Source: Parastagonospora avenae f. sp. tritici 18332-5
Lineage: Eukaryota > Ascomycota > Dothideomycetes > Pleosporales > Phaeosphaeriaceae
NCBI GenBank assembly: GCA_022559985.1
Contig: JAFJTR010000030.1
Span: 124,001 to 188,000 of the forward strand
Direction of reading: 5' to 3'
Length of the DNA: 64,000 nt
Shown: positions 45,692-57,224 of the stretch, in pieces
Position numbering within the stretch: the stretch's first letter is position 1
Layout of the letters: each line of letters starts with the position of its first letter
Made by a program: the position numbers and the translations under genes
The notes under the pieces: generated by a model
Databases searched by the model: none
What the model was told of the DNA's origin: nothing
Seen by the model: only the letters and a program-made list of their open reading frames with translations

Positions 45692-46011
45692 GCGAAAAAT
45701 GAAGGTTGTGGGAATGGCATGATCTCGGCGCTTGGTGTGGTTTTACGGTTCACGGAATCTCATACTGGAAAATGCATGAATCCATGGAAGATAGGGCAGG
45801 CCAGAGTGATGATTTCAACGGTTGCAGGCTTGCTCGCATGGGCCGCGATGAGCACCAAGAGCTAGCTATGAGCTTGTAATGAATATCAAGTCGATCTGCA
45901 CCATGCCCGTCCCACGTAGTGAAGTCATAACGGCCAAACAATCAGACAGCGACTAGCCAATGCACTCTTCGCGATTCGTAACTTTTCGTAGACATCGTAC
46001 TTGACATGTTC
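45692..46011. other. Convergent intergenic region
   Basis: About 320 bases between the stop codons of the eS26 and VanZ-like genes; presumed 3' UTRs only. Confidence 0.6.
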
Positions 46012-46789
46012 TTAGTCGTTGCGCTTCTTCCCATCGCCCAAATCTCCATCTTCGGCTTGCACCTTGCCATTGACTGGCTCGGGCTCTGTGGTCTCCCAGT
46101 CTTCCGCGTTCTCGTCCCAGCGTTCTAGCTCCTCATCCACCGTCGGTTGAACTACGCCTGTTTCCTGCCCCTCAGTATTCTCTCCAAGCTCCACATCCAA
46201 GTCGTCGTCTCCCGGTACAGCTCCATATCCGCGTGCAGCACGCTTGCGCTCCAGCATACGTTTGTGGTACCAATTGCAAAGCGCAAGGGCGCTCACTGAG
46301 CCAAGGACATTGGCAAGGACGTCATAGTAGTCGAAGTCACGGTGGATCTGTGCATACATGAGTACGTGTTGGGATCTCGCACTTATAGACCACTTACTGG
46401 CAGTAGTCCCTGCACCACTTCGCTAACACACCCCAAACCAAGCGTGCATACAGTAAATGTGAGCTGCAAGACCTTGCGCCGCGAAGTCTCGAGAATCCAG
46501 TAGAATGTGAGGGTGAGCAGGAAGAAAGCTATAAAGTGCAGTACTTTGTCGGATTGCTTGTATGTAGGGATGGTGTAGTCGGGCGGTGTGAAGCCGGCAG
46601 CGGCGGAGATGAAGATGAGGAGGACGAAGGCAGCTGGCGGCATTAGCTCAAGGTCAGTACCGCAGTCCAATGCATCTCTCGCAGCCAAATGTATATCTCA
46701 GGCAGCGCTCATGAAGCAAGCCAGGCCCTTGGTATGACGCAGCCAGACGATGGTAAGGACTCACCAGCAAAGGGTTTTCGGAACCGCAT
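46012..46789 (-). CDS. VanZ-like membrane protein
   Basis: Three exons: 46789-46765, 46633-46398 and 46347-46012, in frame, giving 198 residues. The start MRFRKPFAAAFVLLIFISAA opens the first of about four hydrophobic segments; YKQSDKVLHFIAFFLLTLTF and GCVSEVVQGLLP followed by HRDFDYYDVLANVLGSV carry the spacing of charged and polar residues typical of VanZ-like domains (the D-K-x-x-H-F and E-x-x-Q words). The tail after KRAARGYGAVPGDDDLDVEL is acidic and probably cytosolic. VanZ-like proteins are small integral membrane proteins; in fungi their role is not established. It shares a divergent region with SPT7. Confidence 0.85.
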
Positions 46790-47746
46790 TTTGAAACTTG
46801 GCGTAATGCTATAATCGATTGTATGGCATTATTAAGCTCCGCGGCCTGTTGCAGTGAGTGGGCGAGGTTGTGGCTAGGTAACGTTGCCTTCAATGCGGAG
46901 CTCCAGCTGGCACTGCGCTACGCACCCACCGCCGGGGCTGGCTGGCATGTCACGTGTCAAATAGACCCTGGACATGGATTATGATCGCCGCCCACACCCG
47001 CTTTGTGGGTGTTCGGGGTATGCAGGTACGCTTTTTCTACTTGTCGGTATACGGCAGGGCTCCAATAGCGACGTCGAAGCGGTGATCAGGAAGCACAAGG
47101 TACTGTCACAGTGTCTACATAGAAGCTAGACAGCGTGTTATGTAGGATTCTTGGGTAATTCTGTAGCCCGCAAAAATTCAAAAGCAGCTTTGTAGATTCA
47201 CAGGTAAAGTTAAGGTATGCTTAAAATGACATGTGGTCCTTGACTTCTGAAGTTGAGCAGTCGCATTCTCGAGAAGCGTCGCAGTAAGCGAGCACTACGA
47301 CTCGAGTGTTGCACGGTTAGGAGAGACCGGCACATGCAAACCCACAGCAGCCGCGAATCCGAAAAATCTACGAAAACATTTGGGCTCGCAGTACGCAACT
47401 ATTGCACGGCACGCCGATACAGTAACGAAAATAACCATCTACTGCAACCGTTCAGGTGAGAGTGATTTTGATATCGGGGGATCCGCTGATGGTTCCCAGG
47501 GACACTAACGGGGAAGCGCTAAGCTGTTCTGGAATGCCTACGGACCCCAAAGCCAACGTCGTGCTTCTCCTCATCGCGAAACGGCTGTACATTCGGCCAT
47601 CGAGGCACGCGTCAAACCATCACTTTCCATCACTTAGTCATCTCTATACCTCTCCATCGCCGCAGGGCCCCTTCCATGCTTGCTTTCAGCGCGTCGCGAC
47701 TCCTGCACGCGGTTGCAAGCGGCCCTGAAGGCACTCCTTCCATGCT
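46790..47746. other. Divergent promoter region
   Basis: About 0.96 kb between the VanZ-like gene and SPT7, transcribed away from each other. Short open frames on both strands show no features. Confidence 0.55.
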
Positions 47747-50700
47747 GTGAGGCCACTGCCAAGCACCACCCCACAGCCAGCGACGAACATGTCGCTCGCT
47801 GCATCAACACATCGTCCTTCGTCCCGCGAAAGACCGAGCCATGCCCGCTTCCTCCACCAACCGCCCAACGCGATGCGCTTGCGCACACCCAATGCGACGC
47901 TGAGCGATGAAGCAATGTCCAACGGCTCCAACGCGAACAACCTGGGGGAGGGGGCCGACTCCACCGCCGAAGAGGACCCCAGGGCAGCGCGCTGGCACGA
48001 CCAATACTTGCGCACCGAAGCGCGCCTGAGTGCTTTGCTTGGAGGCGCACGCGGCGATGATCTTCTTGATGCGCTGGACAATGGGCCAAAGGCGTCGTCC
48101 GATGATGTTCCGGCGGCGCATGACGCGCTCCCGACCGTTACACCGAAGAAAGCCGCCCGCGCAATTGACGAAGACGACTACGGCGACGATGACGATGACG
48201 AAGAAGAGGACGATACACGCACCTCGCCACTGCTCTCAAGAAGCGCCCCTAATGGCATCGCTGCCACCGCCCTTGGCACGCCAAGCATCCGCAAACCATC
48301 AATACCAAATCGACTGGGCACCGAACGGACAAGCACTCCATCATCAGAGCAGGCAAAGACCTCTGACGATGTGCGCAAAAAGCTGCAACAGGACAAGAAG
48401 GCGGCCGAGGATGCTGCGAAGCGGAGCTTCAACACACTGTTCTACACATTGGAGAGCGATCGCGATGCCATGCTGGAGCAGCAGAAACTCGACGAACTTG
48501 ACCGACAAGTAGAGATAGAAACATCGGGACCTTCCAACAATGCTCCCACCAGCGGCGCCGTTGCTGCTCCTCAACAAGGCACCCTGAGCTCAACAAACCT
48601 CGGCGCGTCGAGTCTGACACTCAAACACCTCATATCCCGAATCGATGCCCAACGCGACAGGGTGCATGCGACTGACGCCCAGCTGAGGAGTCTCATAAGC
48701 GAAGTGCGGAAAAACAGAAGCAAATGGGCCAACGAAGACCGCGTCGGCCAGGAAGAGCTATACGAGAGCGTGGAAAAGGTACTCATGGAGCTCAAAGCCG
48801 GTGAACACGCGCATCCCTTCCTGCAACGCGTCAACAAGCGTGAAGCGCCGGACTACTACAACGTCATTAAGCAACCAATGGACATCGGCACTATGATGAA
48901 GAAGCTCAAACAGCTGCAATACAAGTCAAAGAAGGAATTTGTGGACGATCTCATGCTAATATGGTCCAACTGTCTGAAGTACAACGCCGACCCGAGCCAC
49001 TTTCTTAGGAAGAAAGCTCTACACATGAAGAGGGAAACTGAGAAACTTGTGCCACTCATTCCGGATATCACCATTCGTGACCGCGCTGAAGTCGAGGCTG
49101 AGGAACGAAGGATGCGTAATGGGGACGTTGACGCGGATGGCGCCGAAGACAGCGAAGATGGTAGGTATCGACATCTGTGGAAAATCTTACTCCACTAACA
49201 ATGCAAATAGAAGAGCCCATCATGGCTTCGCGTGGTCGAAAGGCACCGAGTAAGGGTGGTAAGGGATCTAGCAACGCCAGGAAGGCACCGCCAGCTGGAC
49301 TGGAGGGTACGCCCGGCCCCGAGACTAAGCCTTCCGTGCCATCATTGAACAGTGCGGTCTCCAATTTAAAAAACGAGTTTCTACGTGCAGACTCCGAGAT
49401 GGAAGGTAGTGTCAACGGCTTTTCAACACCCCCACCTCCCGGAACACTAACTCCCCTTGGCCTCAATGGCACTTCGAGGAATGGCGTACACGGCAGTCAA
49501 GCGGACCTTTCAGAAATAGATGGCACAAGTGCCTCTGTGAATGGTTTCGCGCTAGAAGAAGACGCCGATCTTGACGACCTGGAATACAAAACGTGGAAAC
49601 AGGTCACTAAGAAAGATCGAGCGACCATTGCAGCCGAGAGACATCGTTTATTCCGCGATGACAAGCTTCAACCAGAAGAGCCTGCCATTCTAAGAACAAA
49701 GGCAGGAATGCGCCGATGGCTGCGACACCGCAAGCAAGCTATCGAAGAAGAAGCATCGGCCGGATCTACCTCAGTCCTAGACGGCAAGGATGGTGTTCAA
49801 GCAACGGCTAAGGAATCCCTCGCCGAAGGAATCGAAGGCGAAGACGAGCGTCAAATACCGGATTATTACGATGCCGTTTGTACCATACCTGATCTTAGTG
49901 AGCGGCTACAATGGGTAAAGGATGCAGATGGCCAGGTCGTGCAGCAATTTGAGGAGTACATGCGGATATTTCCTCAAGGCCAATTCACTGCACCAGACAG
50001 TGGACTGGCGAAGAAGATGCAGGCGAACATGCAATCACTCCAAGACACCCGGAAGATTTGTGCCAAGATCGGAATCGTCAAGCAGATGCAGCTTCAGTCG
50101 CAGCTGTACCAAAACCAGTTCCAGCGGTATGAGCCGCAGCCATTTATCGAAACAGACATTGATCCCATGGTTGTATCCGAGGAGGGTGCTCTGATGGCAC
50201 CTATAGTTTGCCGTGCTGCTCTTCAGCGCAGCGTTGGTAAGATTTTCTATCACGCCGGTTTCGAGGAGTTCCAACCTTCTGCACTCGACGCAGTGACCGA
50301 CGTTGCAGCAAAATTCTTCCAGAATCTGGTCGCCAGTCTAGGACTCTACCGAGAGACGCCGAAGATGAAGTCTGACGTTCCTATTACACTGCCAAGTGGA
50401 AAGATGACCAACTGGGCACCTCGCTTCACCCAAGAGGAAGCAGTATTACATGCTCTCCATGCAAACGGCGTGGATCTGGAGACCTTGGAGACGTATGTTA
50501 AGGACGATGTCGAAAGATTGGGCACTAAACTATCGGGCATGCACGACCGCATGCGATCTTACTATGCTGAGCTGCTACGACCGGCCCTCGACAACGCTGG
50601 CCAAGACGGAGCTGGCGCGTTCAACGACGGCAGCGAGCAATTCGTCGGAGGCGACTTCGCTGAAGACATCGGGGAAGACTTCTTCGGTTTCAAGGAGCTT

Positions 50701-51286
50701 GGTTTGGACAGAGAATTTGGTCTCACCTTCAGTGTGCCTTTACACTTGTTGCAGAACAGGGTACACAGCGCCTATGCCAGGCAAGACAACAAGTACGTAC
50801 CCCCCTTTCATGGACACCACCCATGTAGATACTAATTTCTTTAGTAATGCTTCTACCGCGGGCGTCGTCATGCCTGAGCCACCCAAGTTCGAGCCTGTCA
50901 CCATTGAGAGCGTTGAAAGTCAGATTGGTCTTGTTCAGAGCTGGCTTTTCAGCAAGCTGCACGCGAATGATAGCCAGCCTCTGGTCGAAGATGATGATCT
51001 ACCACTGAAGCAACGCTTCCCTAAGCCCCGTCTGCCTCCTACAGGCAAGATCTCCAGTCCACGCAAACGTCCATTGAGGGAACAACAGCAGATGGCCCGC
51101 AAGAAGCGCAAGCTGGAAGAAGAGAAGGGCGACGCCGGCCATGACGGCAACCTCGTCAGAGGCATAGGCAAGCCAATTGGGAAGCTAAAGCTTGAACCTT
51201 CACAGAAAGAAAATTCAAATATGCTGGATCCGGAGAAGGATGATGCCAGCGCACACGGCATGCCGAGCCCACCCGAATCGTTCTAA
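47747..51286 (+). CDS. SAGA complex subunit Spt7
   Basis: Three exons: 47747-49160, 49211-50792 and 50845-51286, in frame, giving up to 1145 residues (a start at the in-frame ATG 47789, MSLAASTHRP, is also plausible). A bromodomain lies near residues 356-440 (HPFLQRVNKREAPDYYNVIK, PMDIGTMMKKL, LIWSNCLKYNADPSHFLRKK) and would bind acetylated histones. Further on come EDADLDDLEYKTWKQVTKKD and, near 797-850, a histone-fold-like segment (LQRSVGKIFYHAGFEEFQ, PSALDAVTDVAAKFFQNLV) that in Spt7 pairs with a TAF10-type partner. The C terminus is basic with KR-rich nuclear signals. Spt7 scaffolds SAGA, the transcription co-activator and histone acetyltransferase. Confidence 0.92.
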
Positions 51287-52786
51287 GCGGGTATTCGGTA
51301 GACCATGGATGGTTTCCTGCGAACTCTACCCATGAGAGCCGACCGAAATTTCTATTTCACTTCTTTTTGCTTTGAGCATAAGTTGCGGAACGTCACTATG
51401 ACTCTACTTCACAGTTTTTGTTTAATCAGTTACTCATCTTTTCACACTCAGCGCCTAGACAAAGCTTTTTCGGCGTGAGCTAGGGCACTGCTTTGGAGGC
51501 GGACATGCAGGCTTTGGCGTTTTTCGCATGATACCATTTGGTAGTCGCATCACTGTTTTCACATTGGGTTGGCGGTGGTTTATACCCATTGCATCGGTTC
51601 CTTCGTCTTCGCGTGCGTACGGACCGCATATTGCGGCTATGGTTTCTATCAAGACTGGCTTCGTGCTTCCTCTTTGTATATATGGACAGCGCGCCATTAG
51701 GGATGACTACAATATTCAGGTAGTCGTAGTGATACAATGCAAAACATCGATGATGAAAAGAATTCTATGCGTGTTTCATGTGATGGGTTCAAAGTGCAGT
51801 ATTTACGAAACATTGTGGCAAAGTGAGCACGGTGAAGCGGTGAACTCCGGCTGATCACTGTCATATCATCAAACTCAAAGGAAATCTTACTCGTGAGCGA
51901 GAGAGGCACACGAAAGTGACGGTCGTGTCGAATCTATATGTGAAATTGGCAGTACAATAACAGCTGCTGGATAAACATGCCACTGTAGTAGAGCAGTATC
52001 GATCAGACGAGGACGCATTCGATCAGAACTTGAGCAACTTGTCGCAATACGCAACACGATATTAGGTGATTCTTAGTGAACAATCAAAGGAGGTTCAAAG
52101 CTGTGCTCGGTGCGCTGCTGTCCGAAAGCATGAAGTGACGTCTCTGGGCACTGCCTAACGGTAGTCGCATTAGATCGAGGTGACGTGAGTGCAGGTACTT
52201 GTCGCACTCAGCAGGAAGCATCGCAATTGAGCAGCTATTTTCTCAAAGGCAAAAAACGAAACAAATTAGAGTCTTTTATCGAACCGTCCAACAATGTAAT
52301 GCATGGCGTTGCTGTGAGAGTGATACCTGGTTCCAGAACTAGCCGAGCTGGAAATTGGATGCTTTTAGCGCAGTCTTTTCCCTTGCCCGAACCCTCCATT
52401 CCACTACCTCTCTACAAATGCCATTCTAAAAACTGTTAATATCTATCGATGTCTGTTTACAAATTGTTCACAATTCTCAGCGCCTGATTCTCTCAGCTGC
52501 AGGTAACAGTTGTCACGCACTTTGGCTGGGTGCCACGACGCGAAACAAGGTGGATCGATTACTGACTTGGACCGTCGTTCTTCTTCCACTCTCTTCACCC
52601 CAACAATCAACCACAACTCGTGCGCGACTCGCTGCACGACGGCAATCCGGAGTCTCTCTGTAGTGTGACATCGCATACCTTTTGGTCTAAGTTTTCCATC
52701 TCGCGGCCACACTTTCTCGTTGCTTTTTTAGCAATTGATGTGGCCTGCTTTTCGCCCTCAGTTTGTACAAGACTTGCAGCAGCAAC
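51287..52786. other. Intergenic region
   Basis: About 1.5 kb between SPT7 and the AT-hook gene on the same strand. Short frames (up to about 108 codons) overlap in several phases and show no motif. The last part, 52.4-52.8 kb, is the presumed promoter and leader of the downstream gene. Confidence 0.55.
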
Positions 52787-55083
52787 ATGGCTGCCAACGG
52801 TCATGCGCCAGCAGGCGACATGTCCGCCGACAACTCAGCCCAAGTCTCTTCGCGCCCGAACTGGCACATGAGACATGGTAGCGGCGAGTTCAAGATTTGG
52901 CAAAAAGAGCATCCTTCAGAACACATCTCCTACGACGACTGGAGAAGTTCTCCACACGGAAAGGGCCTGTCTCTGTACTACGCCGCTTTGCATATTTGGG
53001 AAGAGTCCGATTCCAGCGTAAGTTTGCGGGTGATTTTTCGAGACGCTTGCCTTTTTCTGACAATGAGCAGGATGAAGAAATCGAGCGCTCCAAAATTGAG
53101 GCTCGTTCTCGCATTGCGCGTGGTCAACCGGCTCGCGAGCCCAAGAAGACACTGAAAGTAAACGGTAATGGCTTATCGCGTTCGGTGGGATCAGCAACAC
53201 CATCTGGGACAGCGCAATCGGAAGATCTCAGTCCGTCTAGTAAGAAGAGGAGAAAATCACGCAAGAAGTACTTGGTGAGTTTATGATTTCATGTCTCGCT
53301 TTTTACGGGTGCTGATAGGCCTAGTCTCAGGAAATCGTGGCATCAGACGAAAATGAGGATGCAGAGGCAGATACGCTGGCGGCTGAGGCCACGACACCAT
53401 CAGCGCCACTCATCACGGTCAATGGCCGACGCAAGTCGTCAAATCGAAAGCCCAAAAAGAAGCCTTTGGTAAGTAGTGCTGCGCGTGTGCGTGTCTCACA
53501 CAGCTAACGTCACTTAGTCCGAAGAAATTGTTTCACCAGAAGACGAAGAAGAAGATCCTATGGGACTTAACGGAATCTCTACTCCTGCAATTGCATCGCC
53601 CTTGCCTGTTCGTTCTGGTACGTCATGCATCTGCTTCAAGTTCACACTTGCCCCACCTTTCTACCTTTTCCGGTGAACACATGGAAACGACCGAATGTCA
53701 GCAGCACAATCAGCGATTCTAAACTGTTTACCAAAAGCGTTCGGTACTCTCATGAATATTGTACTGACTGTTCAGCAGCTCCGAAGTCCGCAACGCCAGG
53801 AACGCTCCCACAGCCTTACAAGAAGACAATTCTCAAGCTCAGCACGAGGAAAACACCGAAGCAGAAAGTTCTCGTAAGTAAATTTTGAGCTGCATGAAAT
53901 CCCTGCTAATATGCAATAGTCTGAAGAGACGGTGCTGAATGACGACGCAGACATTGTCGATGGCACAGCTGCCGCAATTTCTAACAACATTACTCTAGGA
54001 GCAGCAGCGCCTAACATTACAGCCACAGTAGAAAGTCGCGGAACTCCCAACGCTAACACCACAAGGTACTCAAATGGTGCGACAGCTTCACCGAATCCAA
54101 CGAGCGAGTTAGCTTCCGCAACCCGACGTGGCCTCCGTGCACGCCGGCCTGCACAGCAGCGGCCCTACTCCTTCGATGCGGAGATTTTCGAAGGAAGCGA
54201 TGTTGACGCTATGGAAGAGGAGGCTATGATCCAAACAACGCCGGGCATCCAGAGCAGGAGGATATCGATTGCCTCGCTCAGCAAAGAACCGCTTGGGCAG
54301 CTAGACGACGAAACTCTTGCCATACTTCAGGGTGGTGTGGATAGAGAGCCAGAGCCAGAGCGAGATTCATACGGCCGATCGAAGCATTTCAAGGGCAAAG
54401 GTCGAGCCTGGAAGAAGGAGGGATCTGACGAGGACCATGAGTTCAACCCCGGCAAGAAGAAGTCCGCTAAAGCGAAGGCCAAAGCCAAAGCAGCGGCAGC
54501 AGCGGCAGCAGCGGCATTGCAGCCACCCAAGAAGAGAGGCAGGCCTAAGAAAAGCATCATATCTGAAGACATTGTTCGCGATGACTCGGACGACGAAGCG
54601 TTAACCAAGGCAGAGGATGGCAGCCCAGCACCCGCAGCACCGGACAGCACTACGAAGAAGACAAGGAAGCCGTCACGCAAGAGCATCCTATCCGAAGAAC
54701 TTGTCAAGGACACAGATGAAGACGAGGACACCATGGCTACAGCTCACGCCGGCGTAGCCACGCCCGTGCCCGAGGTCTCAACGCCTGCGCCCAAGAAGCG
54801 AGGACGCCCGAGGAAGTCCGACCAGAGCATGAGCTCAAAGGCTTCTGTTGCTGGAAACGAAACTTCTGGAGATGTAGTATCATTCACACCAATGGGCACA
54901 CCGAGCAAGTCGACTACGCCGAAGGGTGAACTGAAGGACACCGTTGCGTCTGTCGAAGAAGCCGTGCCAGTGGCCAAAACTGTCGTTGAAGAACCTTCCG
55001 CGCCGGTCGAGCCTGTCGACATCGAAGCGCATATGGCTAGCGTCAATGCGGAGGATGATGACGAAGAGGAGCTGTGTAAGTAG
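52787..55083 (+). CDS. AT-hook chromatin-associated protein with repeated acidic motif
   Basis: Six exons: 52787-53017, 53071-53274, 53325-53468, 53518-53617, 53776-53873 and 53920-55083, in frame, giving 646 residues. I do not recognise the family. The N-terminal part (WHMRHGSGEFKIWQKEHPSE) is compact; the rest is charged and disordered. Two AT-hooks (KKRGRPKKS, KKRGRPRKS) and a related KTRKPSRKS suggest DNA binding. Five copies of a short motif occur: YLSQEIVASDE, PLSEEIVSPED, VLSEETVLNDD, IISEDIVRDDS and ILSEELVKDTD, each after a basic cluster. A segment RRGLRARRPAQQRPYSFDAE may be a second conserved block. The stop sits inside GTAAGTAG, which is also a perfect splice donor; splicing to 55124 or 55129 would reach a stop at once. 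Confidence 0.8.
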
Positions 55084-55449
55084 TCACTACATGGATGTAT
55101 GTGACTAAGCTAATGCTAGAAACAGGAACGCTGCACAAGTTAGTAGGGCAATTGCATGACATGAGGAAGTTCGTGTAGGCCTTGTGATTACTGAGAGGCC
55201 TCGAAAGCGTAATGGAGTTAAGGCAAGGTGGCATCAAGGTGTCCATAGGTTGGGGAAGGAGCAGTATCGGTGCATACGGCACCTAATAGATCTTGCTCAT
55301 GTGGCGAATAAAATCGGTATATTCAGACATGGGCACATGAGATTTCGGCTCGAGTCGTGACTTCTGAGATGCGCAGCTCATACCCAAATATGCGTGAACG
55401 AAGACATCAAGTCTATCCTCCATCTCTCATCCCAGAACCATCTTCTTCT
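55084..55449. other. Convergent intergenic region
   Basis: About 365 bases between the AT-hook and rhomboid stop codons. No feature is seen. Confidence 0.6.
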
Positions 55450-56277
55450 CTAGTACCTCATCCCCCTCACCCCCCTCAACTTCAACACATAATACGCCAG
55501 CCCAAACGCCAACCCACCCAAATGCCCCGAATGCGCAATTCTCGAATTGTCATCATTCAGATAATACCCATCATACGCCGCATACCCAAGCACCACCCCC
55601 CACAACGGTATCGGTATGATCCCATACAACTGCACCTTCGCAGTCGGCGCCAAACAAGCCGCCACACTAGTCACGCCCATCAGCGCTCCCGAGAATCCCA
55701 AACCCCGTCGATAATCCACACCCGTCCCGCCCGTGCTCATATACCGCTGGCACAGATATCCTACCGAGCCCGTAACCCCCGCACCAACCGCAATCGTCAA
55801 CAACCGCGCCGGCGTAATCATCGGTGCATAGCACAAAAATCTACCCAAGAAATACGTAGTAAACATATTCGCGGCCAGATGGAACAAGTCGAAGTGCGTA
55901 AACGTGCTGGTGAGCAGTGTGTGGTAGGCGTTGTTGTGCAGCACGTCGGTCAGGTTGCAGGACATGTTGCGCACGAAGTTTACGTAGGGGCCTTGGAAGC
56001 CTTGCCTGGCTTGCGCTTTGGCGTAGATGCCGTAGCTGAAGATGGCGACGTTGATGCCCATGAGCGCGTAGATTGTGTTGAGGTTGGAGGAGGTTTGGGA
56101 GTCGGTGGGGTAGGAGGAGTAGAGGCGGGATCGGGGTGGGCGGTTGGGGAAGGGCGAGTGTGAGTGCGAGGGGGAGAAGCAGTTTGATGGCCTGGTTGGG
56201 GTGGTTCTTGATGAGCGGAGGGTTTGGAGTAGGTTGGAGGGCCGATTGGTCCGGAGGAGGCGGAAGATGTTGGACAT
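55450..56277 (-). CDS. Rhomboid-family intramembrane serine protease, probably mitochondrial
   Basis: Single exon, 275 residues. The first 55 residues are rich in Arg and Ser and lack acids (MSNIFRLLRTNRPSNLLQTL), fitting a mitochondrial presequence. Six or so membrane segments follow. The catalytic pair is visible: serine in GLGFSGALMGV and histidine in IAHSGHLGGLAFG, with the HxxxN-type word FDLFHLAANMFTTYFLG before them. It should cleave single-span membrane proteins in the inner membrane, as Pcp1/PARL does, though Pcp1 itself is usually longer, so it may be a second, shorter mitochondrial rhomboid. It is convergent with the AT-hook gene and divergent from DHH1. Confidence 0.88.
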   Translation of the reverse strand: MSNIFRLLRTNRPSNLLQTLRSSRTTPTRPSNCFSPSHSHSPFPNRPPRSRLYSSYPTDSQTSSNLNTIYALMGINVAIFSYGIYAKAQARQGFQGPYVNFVRNMSCNLTDVLHNNAYHTLLTSTFTHFDLFHLAANMFTTYFLGRFLCYAPMITPARLLTIAVGAGVTGSVGYLCQRYMSTGGTGVDYRRGLGFSGALMGVTSVAACLAPTAKVQLYGIIPIPLWGVVLGYAAYDGYYLNDDNSRIAHSGHLGGLAFGLAYYVLKLRGVRGMRY

Positions 56278-57224
56278 GATTGATGGTGGAAAGGATTATT
56301 CTGGGGTGTTCCAAATATTTAAGGCCTAGTGTTTCGATACTGCCTGCAGGATTGTGGCAATGTAATATTGGTGGGCCTGTGTAACACGTGGGTACGTGTG
56401 CCGAACTAGAGAGGGAAAATCCAGTGCTATTAGAGTTGTTACAGATCAGTTGAATATATGGACTGTGGTTGATCGATATGTCTATTGTAGCAGGTCAGCA
56501 TATGGTGTATATATAGATTAAGATTCTGCTGACCTTGATAGCGAAGCGATGGTGTTCGCACGCAGAAGAAAACCCGACGAATCTACTAGGTACAGACGAC
56601 AAAACACACAACGCCGATCTCCAGAGCATAGATTTCGAACAATCCTTGCGGAGACAGAAAAAGGGATTGGGCGAAGGTATAGTAGCGGAGGTATATACTT
56701 AGAGATGGAAGGTGCCAGTATGAAGGTGGCCAATCGGGAGAGCTGCACGGACACCTCCACCCACCAGCCTCAAGCTCCTTCCTGCATAAAGAAAGCTTGC
56801 TCGACCTCCACAACACCACACAACCGCCCACTGTCTGCACAAAATTGCATATCCCGCACCCATACACACCCCTCGAGGACCCCACTGTCACCTCGTGCGC
56901 GCGCCTTCCTCCTGCGCCCATCCCCAATCGCAGACCACTCCCGAGGCAAAACGCAACCATTGCCCACCTCGACTCTACCACATCTGCTTCTTCGAGCCGC
57001 TGCCCACTATCAAAGCTATTGCAGACTGCCGCACGTGAGCAGGCACTCTCACCGTCACCTGTCGAACCCCACGTCCCGACTTGCCGTACACGACCAAGCT
57101 CTCATCCCACACCCCGCACAGCAGCTCGCTTCTGTCGCACTCGCTGACACCAACCGCTACCGGCTCTTATCTCTTCAGGCGCTGACACCCTGGACACAGT
57201 CTCCGCCTCAGGTGGACCTTCATA
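56278..57224. other. Divergent promoter region of rhomboid and DHH1
   Basis: About 0.95 kb. The right half is C-rich with few G and gives long but featureless open frames (56549-57304 on the plus strand); it is best read as the long 5' leader of DHH1. The same bias is seen before other strongly expressed genes in this window. Confidence 0.6.
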
